The translations under genes were made by a program, and so were the position numbers. 5,967 nucleotides of DNA, taken from assembly GCA_964624255.1 (NCBI GenBank), contig CAZUWV010000086.1:1-5967 (forward strand). Reading direction: 5' to 3'. Position 1 is the stretch's first letter. The number at the start of each line of letters is the position of its first letter. The DNA comes from JAUZQZ01 sp964624255. GTDB taxonomy: Bacteria; Pseudomonadota; Zetaproteobacteria; Mariprofundales; Mariprofundaceae. Positions 1 to 5,934 of the stretch are shown here, in pieces. The notes under the pieces are model-generated. The model had not been told where the DNA came from. It made no database searches and saw nothing but the letters and a program-made list of their open reading frames with translations.

Positions 1-98
1 TTTTCAAAGTGTTGGAGTGCGATTTAGCGAAGGATGACTTTTTACGAGAAGATCAATGGTGGGTTTGCTCAGGTTCTAGCAAACTCCGGTTTAATTAG
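1..98 (+). CDS. Possible 3' end of an unidentified gene, cut by the window edge
   Basis: Reading from base 3, an open frame of about 31 codons runs to a TAG at 96-98. It encodes a polar tail with the motif REDQWWVC and ends in KLRFN. No start lies inside the window, so this would be the C-terminus of a gene entering from the left. I do not recognise the family. The frame is short enough to be open by chance, and the inverted repeat at 63-84 lies within its last codons. If real, it is convergent with the cytochrome operon, whose last stop is at 240. Confidence 0.22.
   Translation, partial: FKVLECDLAKDDFLREDQWWVCSGSSKLRFN
63..84. repeat. Perfect 7-bp inverted repeat, possible terminator
   Basis: GTTTGCT (63-69) and AGCAAAC (78-84) are perfect inverted arms around an 8-nt loop. 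A second small palindrome, AAAC-TCCG-GTTT, overlaps the right arm at 81-92. The repeat lies 156 bases past the cytochrome operon stop and just before the stop of the possible plus-strand gene, so a terminator is conceivable. No clean T-run follows on either strand, so the role is unproven. Confidence 0.3.
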
Positions 99-239
99 TT
101 TCTCTTATACGTTGCAACACTCAAAAACAGTGAAACTTCAGCCTAATAATGCTCCCACCATATGATCGCTTATACAACTACCTATAAATCGTCTCTCCAA
201 GCCGCTGGCGTATCGCCTCCATTTAAGCTGGATGCCTGC
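99..239. other. Intergenic stretch with no recognisable gene
   Basis: This lies downstream of the triheme cytochrome gene and shows no convincing gene on either strand. A weak GGCG-TAT-CGCC hairpin sits at 207-217 but has no T-tract, so I do not call it the operon terminator. An open plus-strand frame starting at 162 runs antisense into the cytochrome gene and is treated as a shadow. Confidence 0.4.
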
Positions 240-1535
240 TCACTCTGGCGCAGCGGTCGTATGCTGGATTTTTTTAGACAGTTTAATCATATAATCCACG
301 GCCGCCTTGACCCTGCCATTTGCACATGTATCGCAGCCACCCTTGGCAGGCATGTTCCCGTCCCCCCGAATTGCAACCTCGTACAATTTATCGAGGCGCT
401 GATTGAGCAGCACGTCCCAGACCTGCCTATTGACCTGCGGGGCTCCTGTCCCCTCGGTCCCATGGCAATAGATACAATTGGACTGATAGAGTTTCTTACC
501 ATCGACCAGACTAAATGGTTTCTCCGGTGACTTCTCAACCGGCGGCTCTTCGCTTTTGATCGACTTCAGGTAGGATGCAATGGCCAGCATGTCGCCGTAA
601 TCAAGGTAGCGCAGGCTATTGTGCTCTACATCTTTCATCGGACCGCTCAACTTGATGCGCGTGGGCATTTTATCGTGCAGGAAAATATCCGCCACGGCCT
701 TCTTGCTTAATCGCTTCAAACCTTGTGATGTAATATTCGGAGCATAATAACCCTCAACAAAGGTGCCCGAGAGGTAATAGCGGCTTATAGGGACACCAAA
801 ATAATTCAATTTCGTATGACACAAGGCACAATGTCCGGGTCCTTCAACGATGAACGCACCCCTGTTCCACAATTCCGAGCGTTTGGCGCTTTCCTTAAAT
901 ACGCCTCGGTTAAAATCAAAATACAGCAGCCGCCATCCCCACTGGAGAAAGCGATAGTTGAACGGCCAATGCAACTCCTGGCGATGATTGTGCCGTCTGA
1001 CCGCTGGTACGGCATCCAGGTAGGCCTTGATATCCAGAACATCCTGTACGCTCATTTTATTAAAATAATTGTATGGAAACACGGGATAGTAATACGAGCC
1101 GTCCGGCGCAATGCCTTCGCGGACGGCCCGAACAAACTGGGCATCACTCCATTGACCAATGCCTGTTTCCTGATCCGGGGTGATATTCGGCGTATAGATC
1201 GCCCCAAATTTCGTGTCGATTTTTAACCCGCCAGCGAAGGCTTTGCCATTGTTCGCCGTATCGGTGTGGCAGGTCAGACAATCCCCCATCCTGACAAGAT
1301 ATTCGCCATGCTTGATTTGTTTGGACGAATACCCGGAGTTTGGTCGAAGTATCGGATAGGGTGAGTGTGTCTTCGCAATTGAATCGCCGTCGGCGGCCCA
1401 TGCCATCGGCGTAGTCCATGCGAGAAGCACAAACAATATGCCGGTCAGCACCGATCTTTGCCTGCAGCAAGGTGTTAATATTATGGAATCAGACAGAAAC
1501 CATGAAGATAAAGACCCGGACCATATATCACGCAT
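240..1535 (-). CDS. Triheme periplasmic cytochrome c (AdhB-like double domain plus cytochrome c5-like domain)
   Basis: This predicted 431-aa c-type cytochrome should carry electrons in the periplasm or on the inner membrane. Three CxxCH heme sites are visible: CLTCH (86-90), CALCH (236-240) and CIYCH (354-358). The first two domains have the hallmarks of the cytochrome subunit of membrane alcohol/gluconate dehydrogenases: GEYLVRMGDCLTCHT, FAGGL, YTPNITPD, and later a GPGHCALCHT repeat with YYAPNIT and NSLRYL. The third domain resembles cytochrome c5, with NMPAKGGC (likely Met ligand near 395) and a CxxC pair at 401/404 that could form a disulfide. Candidate Met ligands for the first two hemes are near 161 and 300. 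An export signal runs to about residue 47 (hydrophobic ILFVLLAW, then MAWA-ADG). I chose ATG 1535 because GAGGAAG lies 6 nt upstream; an ATG at 1550 has no good ribosome site, and a GTG at 1451 would give a shorter signal. It is the last gene of the operon. No dehydrogenase large subunit is nearby, so the electron partner is more likely the Cyc2-like protein; that is inference. Confidence 0.88.
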   Translation of the reverse strand: MRDIWSGSLSSWFLSDSIILTPCCRQRSVLTGILFVLLAWTTPMAWAADGDSIAKTHSPYPILRPNSGYSSKQIKHGEYLVRMGDCLTCHTDTANNGKAFAGGLKIDTKFGAIYTPNITPDQETGIGQWSDAQFVRAVREGIAPDGSYYYPVFPYNYFNKMSVQDVLDIKAYLDAVPAVRRHNHRQELHWPFNYRFLQWGWRLLYFDFNRGVFKESAKRSELWNRGAFIVEGPGHCALCHTKLNYFGVPISRYYLSGTFVEGYYAPNITSQGLKRLSKKAVADIFLHDKMPTRIKLSGPMKDVEHNSLRYLDYGDMLAIASYLKSIKSEEPPVEKSPEKPFSLVDGKKLYQSNCIYCHGTEGTGAPQVNRQVWDVLLNQRLDKLYEVAIRGDGNMPAKGGCDTCANGRVKAAVDYMIKLSKKIQHTTAAPE

Positions 1536-1541
1536 TGTAAT

Positions 1542-1548
1542 CTTCCTC
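1542..1548 (-). promoter_or_regulatory. Ribosome binding site that decides the triheme cytochrome start
   Basis: GAGGAAG on the minus strand lies 6 nt before ATG 1535. The alternative ATG at 1550 overlaps this element and has no purine-rich site of its own, which favours 1535. Confidence 0.6.
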
Positions 1549-1558
1549 ATATTCCGCA

Positions 1559-1573
1559 GGCCATGGCATGGCC
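1559..1573. repeat. 15-bp palindrome between the BamE-like and triheme cytochrome genes
   Basis: GGCCATG and CATGGCC flank one central base, giving a perfect 7-bp inverted repeat. It lies in the 85-nt spacer between the BamE-like stop (1621) and the cytochrome start (1535), 11 nt upstream of the ribosome site. In RNA it could form GGCCA/UGGCC with a 5-nt loop. It might be a protein-binding site, or a processing or attenuation hairpin. No T-run follows, so it is not a classical terminator. Confidence 0.35.
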
Positions 1574-1620
1574 GACATCAAAATTTATTCTGTTATTTCC
1601 ATGGATCATCGGGTATTTGT

Positions 1621-2106
1621 TCACCAGCCGCGGAATGGAGGTTCCTGCCAGCCCGTCACCTTACCGTCATTATCCAGTATCACTGAGCCGCCGCCGATAC
1701 CTGGATAGCGGTAATACCATAGCGTTTGTCGGCCCAGTACGAGCTTCGAACGCGGCTTACCGAGTAACTGGCGTAATTTAGTACGCGACAAACCACGCTG
1801 CAACTTCTTCCAGCTTGCGCGTAGTTTTTCAGGTTTCCTATATGCCGTTGGTTCGGGGCGCACACGAGGGGGGGCGGCGGACGGTGGCGCGGTAGCCGCG
1901 CCAGCGGCTGTTGCGACGATGGCATCGGATGGTGACGAGTGCTGCGGGAGTATTCTTTCCAGCCGTCTCAGCCGCTTATTCAGGGCATTGAGCTGCGCCT
2001 GGATAGCTGTAAACCGTGCACTAATATTGGCTGATGGTGCGCCCGCTCGTGCTACGAATGGTACGAACACCAGCACTACCCCCAAAATAACCCGATGAAA
2101 GGACAT
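1621..2106 (-). CDS. Exported small protein with a BamE/SmpA-OmlA-like domain
   Basis: This predicted 161-aa protein has an N-terminal signal (ILGVVLVFVPFVARA, cleavage near residue 22). A heptad-like coiled coil follows at about 28-52 (FTAIQAQLNALNKRLRRLERI), then an Ala/Pro-rich linker (about 60-95). The C-terminal domain at about 99-156 has the SmpA/OmlA (BamE) pattern: WKKLQRGLSRTKLRQLLGKP, an aromatic W-Y-Y run, then GxVILDNDGKVTGWQEP. BamE domains belong to the outer-membrane barrel assembly machinery and related envelope proteins. Unlike BamE, no lipobox cysteine is present, so the protein should be soluble in the periplasm or held by partners. ATG 2106 lies 5 nt past the porin stop (2112), implying tight coupling; a GTG at 2118 overlapping the porin end is an alternative. 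A role in folding or anchoring the neighbouring barrel is inference. Confidence 0.75.
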   Translation of the reverse strand: MSFHRVILGVVLVFVPFVARAGAPSANISARFTAIQAQLNALNKRLRRLERILPQHSSPSDAIVATAAGAATAPPSAAPPRVRPEPTAYRKPEKLRASWKKLQRGLSRTKLRQLLGKPRSKLVLGRQTLWYYRYPGIGGGSVILDNDGKVTGWQEPPFRGW

Positions 2107-2111
2107 ACGCC

Positions 2112-3467
2112 CTACCACATGAGCCAGGAGTTCAGAAACAGTGTGTTGTTATTTGAGGCGCTACGCCCGGCACCATTATAATTGCTACTGGCACCGTTGA
2201 ACTTCGTGTAGGCCGTATACTGGATAGAAAACTTGGTGTTCTCCCACGGTAGATAGTCCACCTCGGCGATGAATGCGGCACTGTTGGGGCTACCGCTGGC
2301 ACTATTGTTTATCGCTCCGGGACTGGTTGCGTAAAAGGCCGGATCACCGCGCCCCCAAGTGTTAAAGTACCCCAAAGAGACCTGTCCACGGTGAGCGAAT
2401 TCGTAGTGAGCATCGACCCGGATCTGCTGAAGGGTATTGCTGCGGTTACTCGCCCTGCCAGCTAAAAAACTGGCATCGAGTTTTTGTTCTTCGTGAATAT
2501 ACATGGCATGCATGGAAAGTAGCCTGTTGTTATCCAGCGGGAGCTGATAAGACGCGTCCATAGCCAGATCGGTATATCCATCGGACTGACCCGCAGCGCC
2601 AAAACCCGATATTCCCCGTGAGTAATCGGCGTACATACCGTAAGTGCCAATCTCCAGGTAGGCCTGGTCAGGGAGATTGCCCTGCCAGGCGAAGCGCCAG
2701 TAGGGAGCGACCCTGTCCACCGAACCGGCCGAAGGTGCCGCACCCTGCCCCTGCGGTGCACTGCGATAGACAGTTACAGCACCATACCAGTGGTTATCCC
2801 ACAGGACGTAACCACCGAGACCAGCGACGTTCATGAATCCATTGACGAGGGGACTCGCTGCGGGGCCTGGGGCCGTATCCGATGCCGTATAAGGGTATGT
2901 CCATGCTGGCGTGGTGTTCCACACATCTTCCATACCTGGCGCATTGTTCAGGTACGCACCGTAAATCAGGGCATTGCCGCCGAGTGTCGTGCGGTTGGCG
3001 TAACGGATATCCGCCATGTCAAAAGTGAAACTGTTCTGTGGCTGACTATAGGTGACCTGCAGGAAGGTTCCCATGTGCGGGCTGATTTCCCCGGCATAAT
3101 AGAGGCTCAGGGCTTGTGGAAATTCTACGTTGTCATTCTGTTTACCCGGAATTTGTTTGTTCAAATGGGTCAAACCTGTCTGCAACATGACTGAGAGCGG
3201 TGGGATTGCGTTGATCTTCATACTCCCCGCAGCGCCGGATTCCTGTATTTGTTTCATACCCGTCATGGTGTAGCCGTTGAGTTTGAATGATCGACCAAAA
3301 GAGGTCAGTTCCGGAAAAATTGTGTGGCATGCGCCGCAGGCCACACCGGTTTGACGTGAAAAACTGGGTACCGCCAGCGCGAACGATGCCGTCGCTAGGT
3401 AAAGAGCCATGGATAGTATAGCTAGCATATAGAAGCGTATGCCGAATGTAGCAGTGATTGTCTTCAT
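2112..3467 (-). CDS. Cyc2-like fused monoheme cytochrome c-outer membrane porin
   Basis: This 451-aa protein begins with a signal peptide (hydrophobic run about 12-30, cleavage after ALA at 32). A short heme segment follows directly: VPSFSRQTGVACGACHT with CGACH at 44-48, then FPELTSFGRSFKLNGY. That Pro-x-Phe-x-Arg-x-Thr-Gly...CxxCH...FGRxFKxxGY pattern is the signature of fused cytochrome-porins, including Cyc2, the outer-membrane iron oxidase of Acidithiobacillus ferrooxidans. The remaining roughly 380 residues show alternating amphipathic strands (YYAGEI, GTFLQVTYS, DADYR-like repeats), Gly/Asn/Ser-rich turns, and a terminal aromatic (SWLMW) typical of outer-membrane beta-barrels. The length is close to that of Cyc2. 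I chose ATG 3467 because AAGGGG lies 5 nt upstream and the signal peptide begins there; the open frame continues upstream to 3587 but is not signal-like. The family is wider than iron oxidases, so the substrate (Fe(II) or another extracellular donor or acceptor) is not settled. It is first in the operon. Confidence 0.82.
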   Translation of the reverse strand: MKTITATFGIRFYMLAILSMALYLATASFALAVPSFSRQTGVACGACHTIFPELTSFGRSFKLNGYTMTGMKQIQESGAAGSMKINAIPPLSVMLQTGLTHLNKQIPGKQNDNVEFPQALSLYYAGEISPHMGTFLQVTYSQPQNSFTFDMADIRYANRTTLGGNALIYGAYLNNAPGMEDVWNTTPAWTYPYTASDTAPGPAASPLVNGFMNVAGLGGYVLWDNHWYGAVTVYRSAPQGQGAAPSAGSVDRVAPYWRFAWQGNLPDQAYLEIGTYGMYADYSRGISGFGAAGQSDGYTDLAMDASYQLPLDNNRLLSMHAMYIHEEQKLDASFLAGRASNRSNTLQQIRVDAHYEFAHRGQVSLGYFNTWGRGDPAFYATSPGAINNSASGSPNSAAFIAEVDYLPWENTKFSIQYTAYTKFNGASSNYNGAGRSASNNNTLFLNSWLMW

Positions 3468-3472
3468 GAAGT

Positions 3473-3478
3473 CCCCTT
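3473..3478 (-). promoter_or_regulatory. Ribosome binding site of the Cyc2-like gene
   Basis: AAGGGG on the minus strand sits 5 nt before ATG 3467 and supports this start over any codon in the 40-codon upstream extension. A run of eight G's on the same strand (3490-3497) lies a little further upstream in the leader. Confidence 0.6.
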
Positions 3479-3566
3479 GCTGAGTGAATCCCCCCCCGTA
3501 CACTTGATGAACAGGGCCATGCTTTTCTGAGTCATGCGGCGGACGTTGTGCCAACCGCCTGCCTCC

Positions 3567-3594
3567 ATTCTTCATGGATACCGCCATACGTCAA
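3567..3594 (-). promoter_or_regulatory. Candidate sigma-70 promoter at the edge of the insertion sequence
   Basis: On the minus strand TTGACG (3594-3589) is followed after 16 nt by AAGAAT (3572-3567). These match the -35 at 5 of 6 bases and the -10 at 4 of 6. Transcription would start near 3560 and give a leader of about 90 nt for the Cyc2-like gene. The -35 lies in what looks like the outer end of the insertion sequence, so this may be a hybrid promoter. It is a visual match only. Confidence 0.3.
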
Positions 3595-4720
3595 GGCAAA
3601 GTAGAAAAGTCCTGTTTGGCCGGGTATGGACGGGCTTGTACCCTTTCGTTCTGTTTCGGATAGGATTGAGGAAAAGAGTCGTATGGTGGGGCTAAACCCT
3701 TTGAGGCTTTGCGCTGTGATGCGTGGAAAAGATAAGGTCAAGTCCATTTTTATCGTGTAACACGGGGCGGTGTGCATTGTCATCAGAAGCCGCCCGAACG
3801 GCGAATTTACGGTTGTGTTTTTCCATGTACTCCGGCAAGAATGCATTGCCTTCTTCCATGCCGGAAATATCTGCTAAACGCATTTCTTCCACCAGGCTGT
3901 TCCGCAAAATTTGGCTGGCACATCCAATATGCCCTTTGGTCTGGGCAGAGTTTGCCGCGATGCCTTCAATATTCAATATTTTTAGGGCCCGGCCAAGCCG
4001 GGTAATTCGATCGCCTGATTCAGTGCTTTTTTGCCCGCTCGCGAATAGGCTGTGTCTATCCGAATAAAGTGCCACAGGGCGACCATGGCGCGCCATGTAG
4101 CGTCTCAGGCCTTCCATGTAGGCTTGCATCGTTTCGGATGGGTGGAATTGTAAATCAAGCATCTGGCTGGTGGCATCGTCAATGAACGCAATCAGGCTAC
4201 ATTCGGGTGCGCGGCCTTCAAACCAGTCATGGGATGAACCATCAATATGTACCAACTCGCCCACGCGAGGTCTGCGTTCGCATGTAACCTCATGATCCTT
4301 ATTATGCTTCCTGTCCCCGGGGCACCATAAGCCATCGGTAATCATCCATTGACGCAGAGTTTCTTTAGATACGCGGATGCCATGACGCTCTGCCAGTTTC
4401 CTGGATACAGATGTTGGCCCGAAGCTGGCATAAAATTGTCTGACCAGGGCCATGACTTGCCTTTTGGTCTCGTCCCGAATCTTACGGTTACTCACTTTTC
4501 CCCTGTTTCCGTGTACCAACGCATTGCGACCATGCTGACGGTAATCCTTAGCGATACGCCTGACTTGACGGGTACTCAGGCCCATGCGCTCCGCCGCCTC
4601 CTTTTGTTTTATGTATCCCCCAACATAGAGGCCCATCACCTCCAAACGGGATTGCTGCTGTTGGTCCATATACGTTCATCTCCGTTATTTATGAATAGCG
4701 TTTGAGGCCGCTTTGGTTTT
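3587..4720 (-). mobile_element. Decayed ISNCY/IS1202-like insertion sequence (approximate limits)
   Basis: The element is defined by its transposase gene and the non-coding sequence around it. On the minus strand its downstream side carries AACAGGACTTTTCTACTTTG followed by CCTTGACG (3616-3589), which resembles the termini of this kind of element. The upstream side, AAAACCAAAGCGGCC just after the lytic transglycosylase stop, shows only weak inverted similarity to it. I could not define terminal repeats or a convincing target duplication, so both ends are estimates. It separates the lytic transglycosylase gene from the cytochrome operon. Confidence 0.5.
3692..4669 (-). pseudogene. ISNCY-family DDE transposase, C-terminally truncated and catalytically broken
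   Basis: The 325-residue frame has an N-terminal helix-turn-helix (about 20-50, KEAAERMGLSTRQVRRIAK) and a second DNA-binding segment (about 65-110). An rve-type integrase core follows. HIDGSSHDWFEGR gives the first catalytic Asp (143) and ALYSDRHSLF the second (204). Family members then have a KGRVERANQ-type motif with the catalytic Glu; here it reads KGHIGCASQ, with Gly at 249 in the Glu position. Downstream, RLADIS, NAFLPEYMEKHNRKFAV and AHRP are still family-like, but the frame ends soon after LDLIF with an unrelated tail, well short of the 400 or more residues usual in the family. ATG 4669 has GGAG 10 nt upstream. Mobility would need a complementing transposase. Family assignment is from motif memory. 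Confidence 0.8.
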
Positions 4721-4721
4721 T

Positions 4722-5516
4722 TTACGCTACTGCTGCTCTTGCCTGATTCCAGCGTTGCATAATTCTGGCAACATAGTTTTTCGTTTCTATTGGCATGTTT
4801 TCGGGTTGCCGCTCGAGGTTTCCCATCCCCCAGTTGTAGGCAGCCAGCGCCAGTTTCGTGTCGCCGTGATAACGCTTGACCAGTCGCGCCAGATAGCGGC
4901 TACCGCCATCAATATTCTGAGCCGGATCCAGCGAATCAGTGATTTTGAGCTCGTTTGCCGTGTCCGGCATCAGTTGCATCAGGCCCCGTGCGCCTGCGCC
5001 TGATACCGCGCGTGGATTGAAGTCACTTTCCGTCTTGATGACGGAGGTGATCAGGGCAGGATCAAGCTGATAGCGAGAGGCGGCCTTGTTGATCAGGGAA
5101 GAAAATTTTGCTTGTGGCGATGATGTGTCAATATGTGGCTTAACAGTCGGCGCTGTCCGGGGCGGCGTTGCATGGGCGGATGCGTCGAAATTGGGCGGTG
5201 ACCGGAATGTGAAGCGCAGGGGCATGCTCGCTCTATAGCTACCCAGCCATGTGCTGGTGGTAGAGATTTCATCGCCAAGGTGGCGGGCCAGAATCACTGC
5301 CAGTAATTGTACCTTCTGCGGAGACAGGCTATTGGTGCCGTTGATGGTTTGGAGTTCTGCATTGATGCGAGCCTCGAGAATATCTGCAAATACCCTTCCT
5401 GACTGACTGTCCGTTTCGCTCCCATGTTGCCCGGATAGCGTATCTTGCAGGCTGTTAATGATGCTGTAGGCATTTATCCGGTCCATAGCATATTCTGGAA
5501 GCAAAGTGTATGCCAC
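4722..5516 (-). CDS. Soluble lytic transglycosylase (SLT/GEWL domain) without an obvious signal peptide
   Basis: The C-terminal half is a classical SLT domain that cleaves the MurNAc-GlcNAc bond of peptidoglycan. Counting from the GTG at 5516 (264 aa), it starts near residue 137 (KFSSLINKAASRYQLDP). The catalytic Glu is E163 in VIKTESDFNPRAVS, followed by GARGLMQLMPDTA (175-187), NIDGGSRYLARL (201-212) and the substrate-groove motif LAAYNWGMGNLE (224-235). The first 135 residues match no domain I know: a polar helical segment, then a Pro/Thr-rich linker. No hydrophobic signal is visible, so export would need another route, such as a flagellar, type III/IV-secretion or phage-type setting, or a start not seen here. 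Neither GTG 5516 nor ATG 5486 (254 aa) has a good ribosome site; I give the longer form, and 5486 is about equally likely. The stop lies directly against the insertion sequence, but the domain looks complete. Confidence 0.8.
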   Translation of the reverse strand: MAYTLLPEYAMDRINAYSIINSLQDTLSGQHGSETDSQSGRVFADILEARINAELQTINGTNSLSPQKVQLLAVILARHLGDEISTTSTWLGSYRASMPLRFTFRSPPNFDASAHATPPRTAPTVKPHIDTSSPQAKFSSLINKAASRYQLDPALITSVIKTESDFNPRAVSGAGARGLMQLMPDTANELKITDSLDPAQNIDGGSRYLARLVKRYHGDTKLALAAYNWGMGNLERQPENMPIETKNYVARIMQRWNQARAAVA

Positions 5517-5524
5517 AACAAATG

Positions 5525-5562
5525 GGCTAAAGTGGGGAAGCCGATCGTCGCCCCACGGCTAA
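5525..5562. promoter_or_regulatory. Inverted repeat flanked by GGCTAA direct repeats, upstream of the lytic transglycosylase
   Basis: GTGGGG (5532-5537) and CCCCAC (5551-5556) form a perfect 6-bp stem around a 13-nt loop. The loop contains AGCC (5539-5542), complementary to GGCT directly after the stem (5557-5560), so an H-type pseudoknot is possible in RNA. GGCTAA also occurs twice in direct orientation (5525-5530 and 5557-5562), 32 bp apart, about three helical turns. It may act as an operator or as a leader structure just before the GTG start. No regulator can be named. Confidence 0.35.
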
Positions 5563-5647
5563 TTTGTTCTAGCATTTAAGTTACCGATTATTTTTCAGAA
5601 CAAGCATATTTCTGGTCAAATGGTCAATTGGCGCATACAGTTCGTCC

Positions 5648-5896
5648 ATGCAAAGAGCAGAAACAGTGGAACACGTTGGCGCACAAGGGATAACTGTTCG
5701 TCGGGTAGAGCAGAGTGAATGCGCTGATTTCAAGGCGCTTATGCAAAAGCATCATTATCTTGGCGCATTACCGAAGATAGGGGAAACGATCTGGTATATT
5801 GCAACGCTGCATGGGGAATGGATTGCGCTACTGAGTTTCTCCACCGCGGCCTTAAAGTATGCTGGTTCAGCGGGAACTGGACAAACGCCCGTTTGA
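5648..5896 (+). pseudogene. Broken N-terminal fragment of a DUF4338 (DruA-type) protein
   Basis: The 82-codon frame has the start of the DUF4338 domain: LMQKHHYLGA (31-40), KIGETIWYIATLHGEWIALLSFSTAALK (43-70). Relatives read HHYLG...GE...Y...G.WLALLGFS.AA and then continue with a RD.WIGW motif. Here similarity stops after ALK at residue 70, and 12 unrelated codons lead to TGA. No other frame to the right restores the motif, so this is a truncation or rearrangement rather than a simple frameshift. The family includes DruA of the Druantia anti-phage system and many transposon-borne proteins; complete members have several hundred residues. ATG 5648 has no clear ribosome site. It is divergent from the lytic transglycosylase, 131 nt away. 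The debris-rich setting favours a mobile-element remnant over an active defence gene. Confidence 0.6.
5882..5895. repeat. Palindrome at the break of the DUF4338 fragment
   Basis: CAAACG and CGTTTG are perfect inverted arms around CC. The palindrome sits where the fragment has already lost family similarity and overlaps its stop region. It may mark a rearrangement junction or an element end. Confidence 0.35.
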
Positions 5897-5913
5897 TATA
5901 AGGGACAAAGCCC

Positions 5914-5934
5914 CCCCTTCGGGGAGTTCTTTTG
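5914..5934 (+). terminator. Weak candidate terminator hairpin
   Basis: CCCC-TTC-GGGG (5914-5924) is followed by AGTTCTTTT. The stem is short, although a UUCG-type loop would stabilise it. The T-run is interrupted, so this is only a possible terminator for plus-strand transcription. Confidence 0.25.

Noticed and set aside
162..1226. Plus-strand open frames at 162-530 and 816-1226
   Set aside because: They run antisense to the triheme cytochrome gene, whose heme motifs prove the minus-strand frame. Their products show no recognisable motif.
3539..3554. Sigma-54-like element TTGGCAC with GC at the right spacing (minus strand)
   Set aside because: GG and GC are 10 nt apart as required, but the -12 box reads CCGC instead of TTGC. 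Such partial matches are common by chance.
3468..3587. A 40-codon N-terminal extension of the Cyc2-like protein
   Set aside because: The extension crosses a G8 tract, is not signal-like, and would bury the signal peptide. ATG 3467 has a good ribosome site.
3532..3846. 104-codon minus-strand frame overlapping the transposase end
   Set aside because: It is out of frame with the transposase and has no domain. Its last part may include insertion-sequence tail, but there is no support for a separate gene.
3700..4708. 8-bp direct repeat TTTGAGGC at 3700-3707 and 4701-4708 as an insertion target duplication
   Set aside because: The left copy lies inside the end of the transposase frame, and the sequences next to the two copies do not form inverted terminal repeats.
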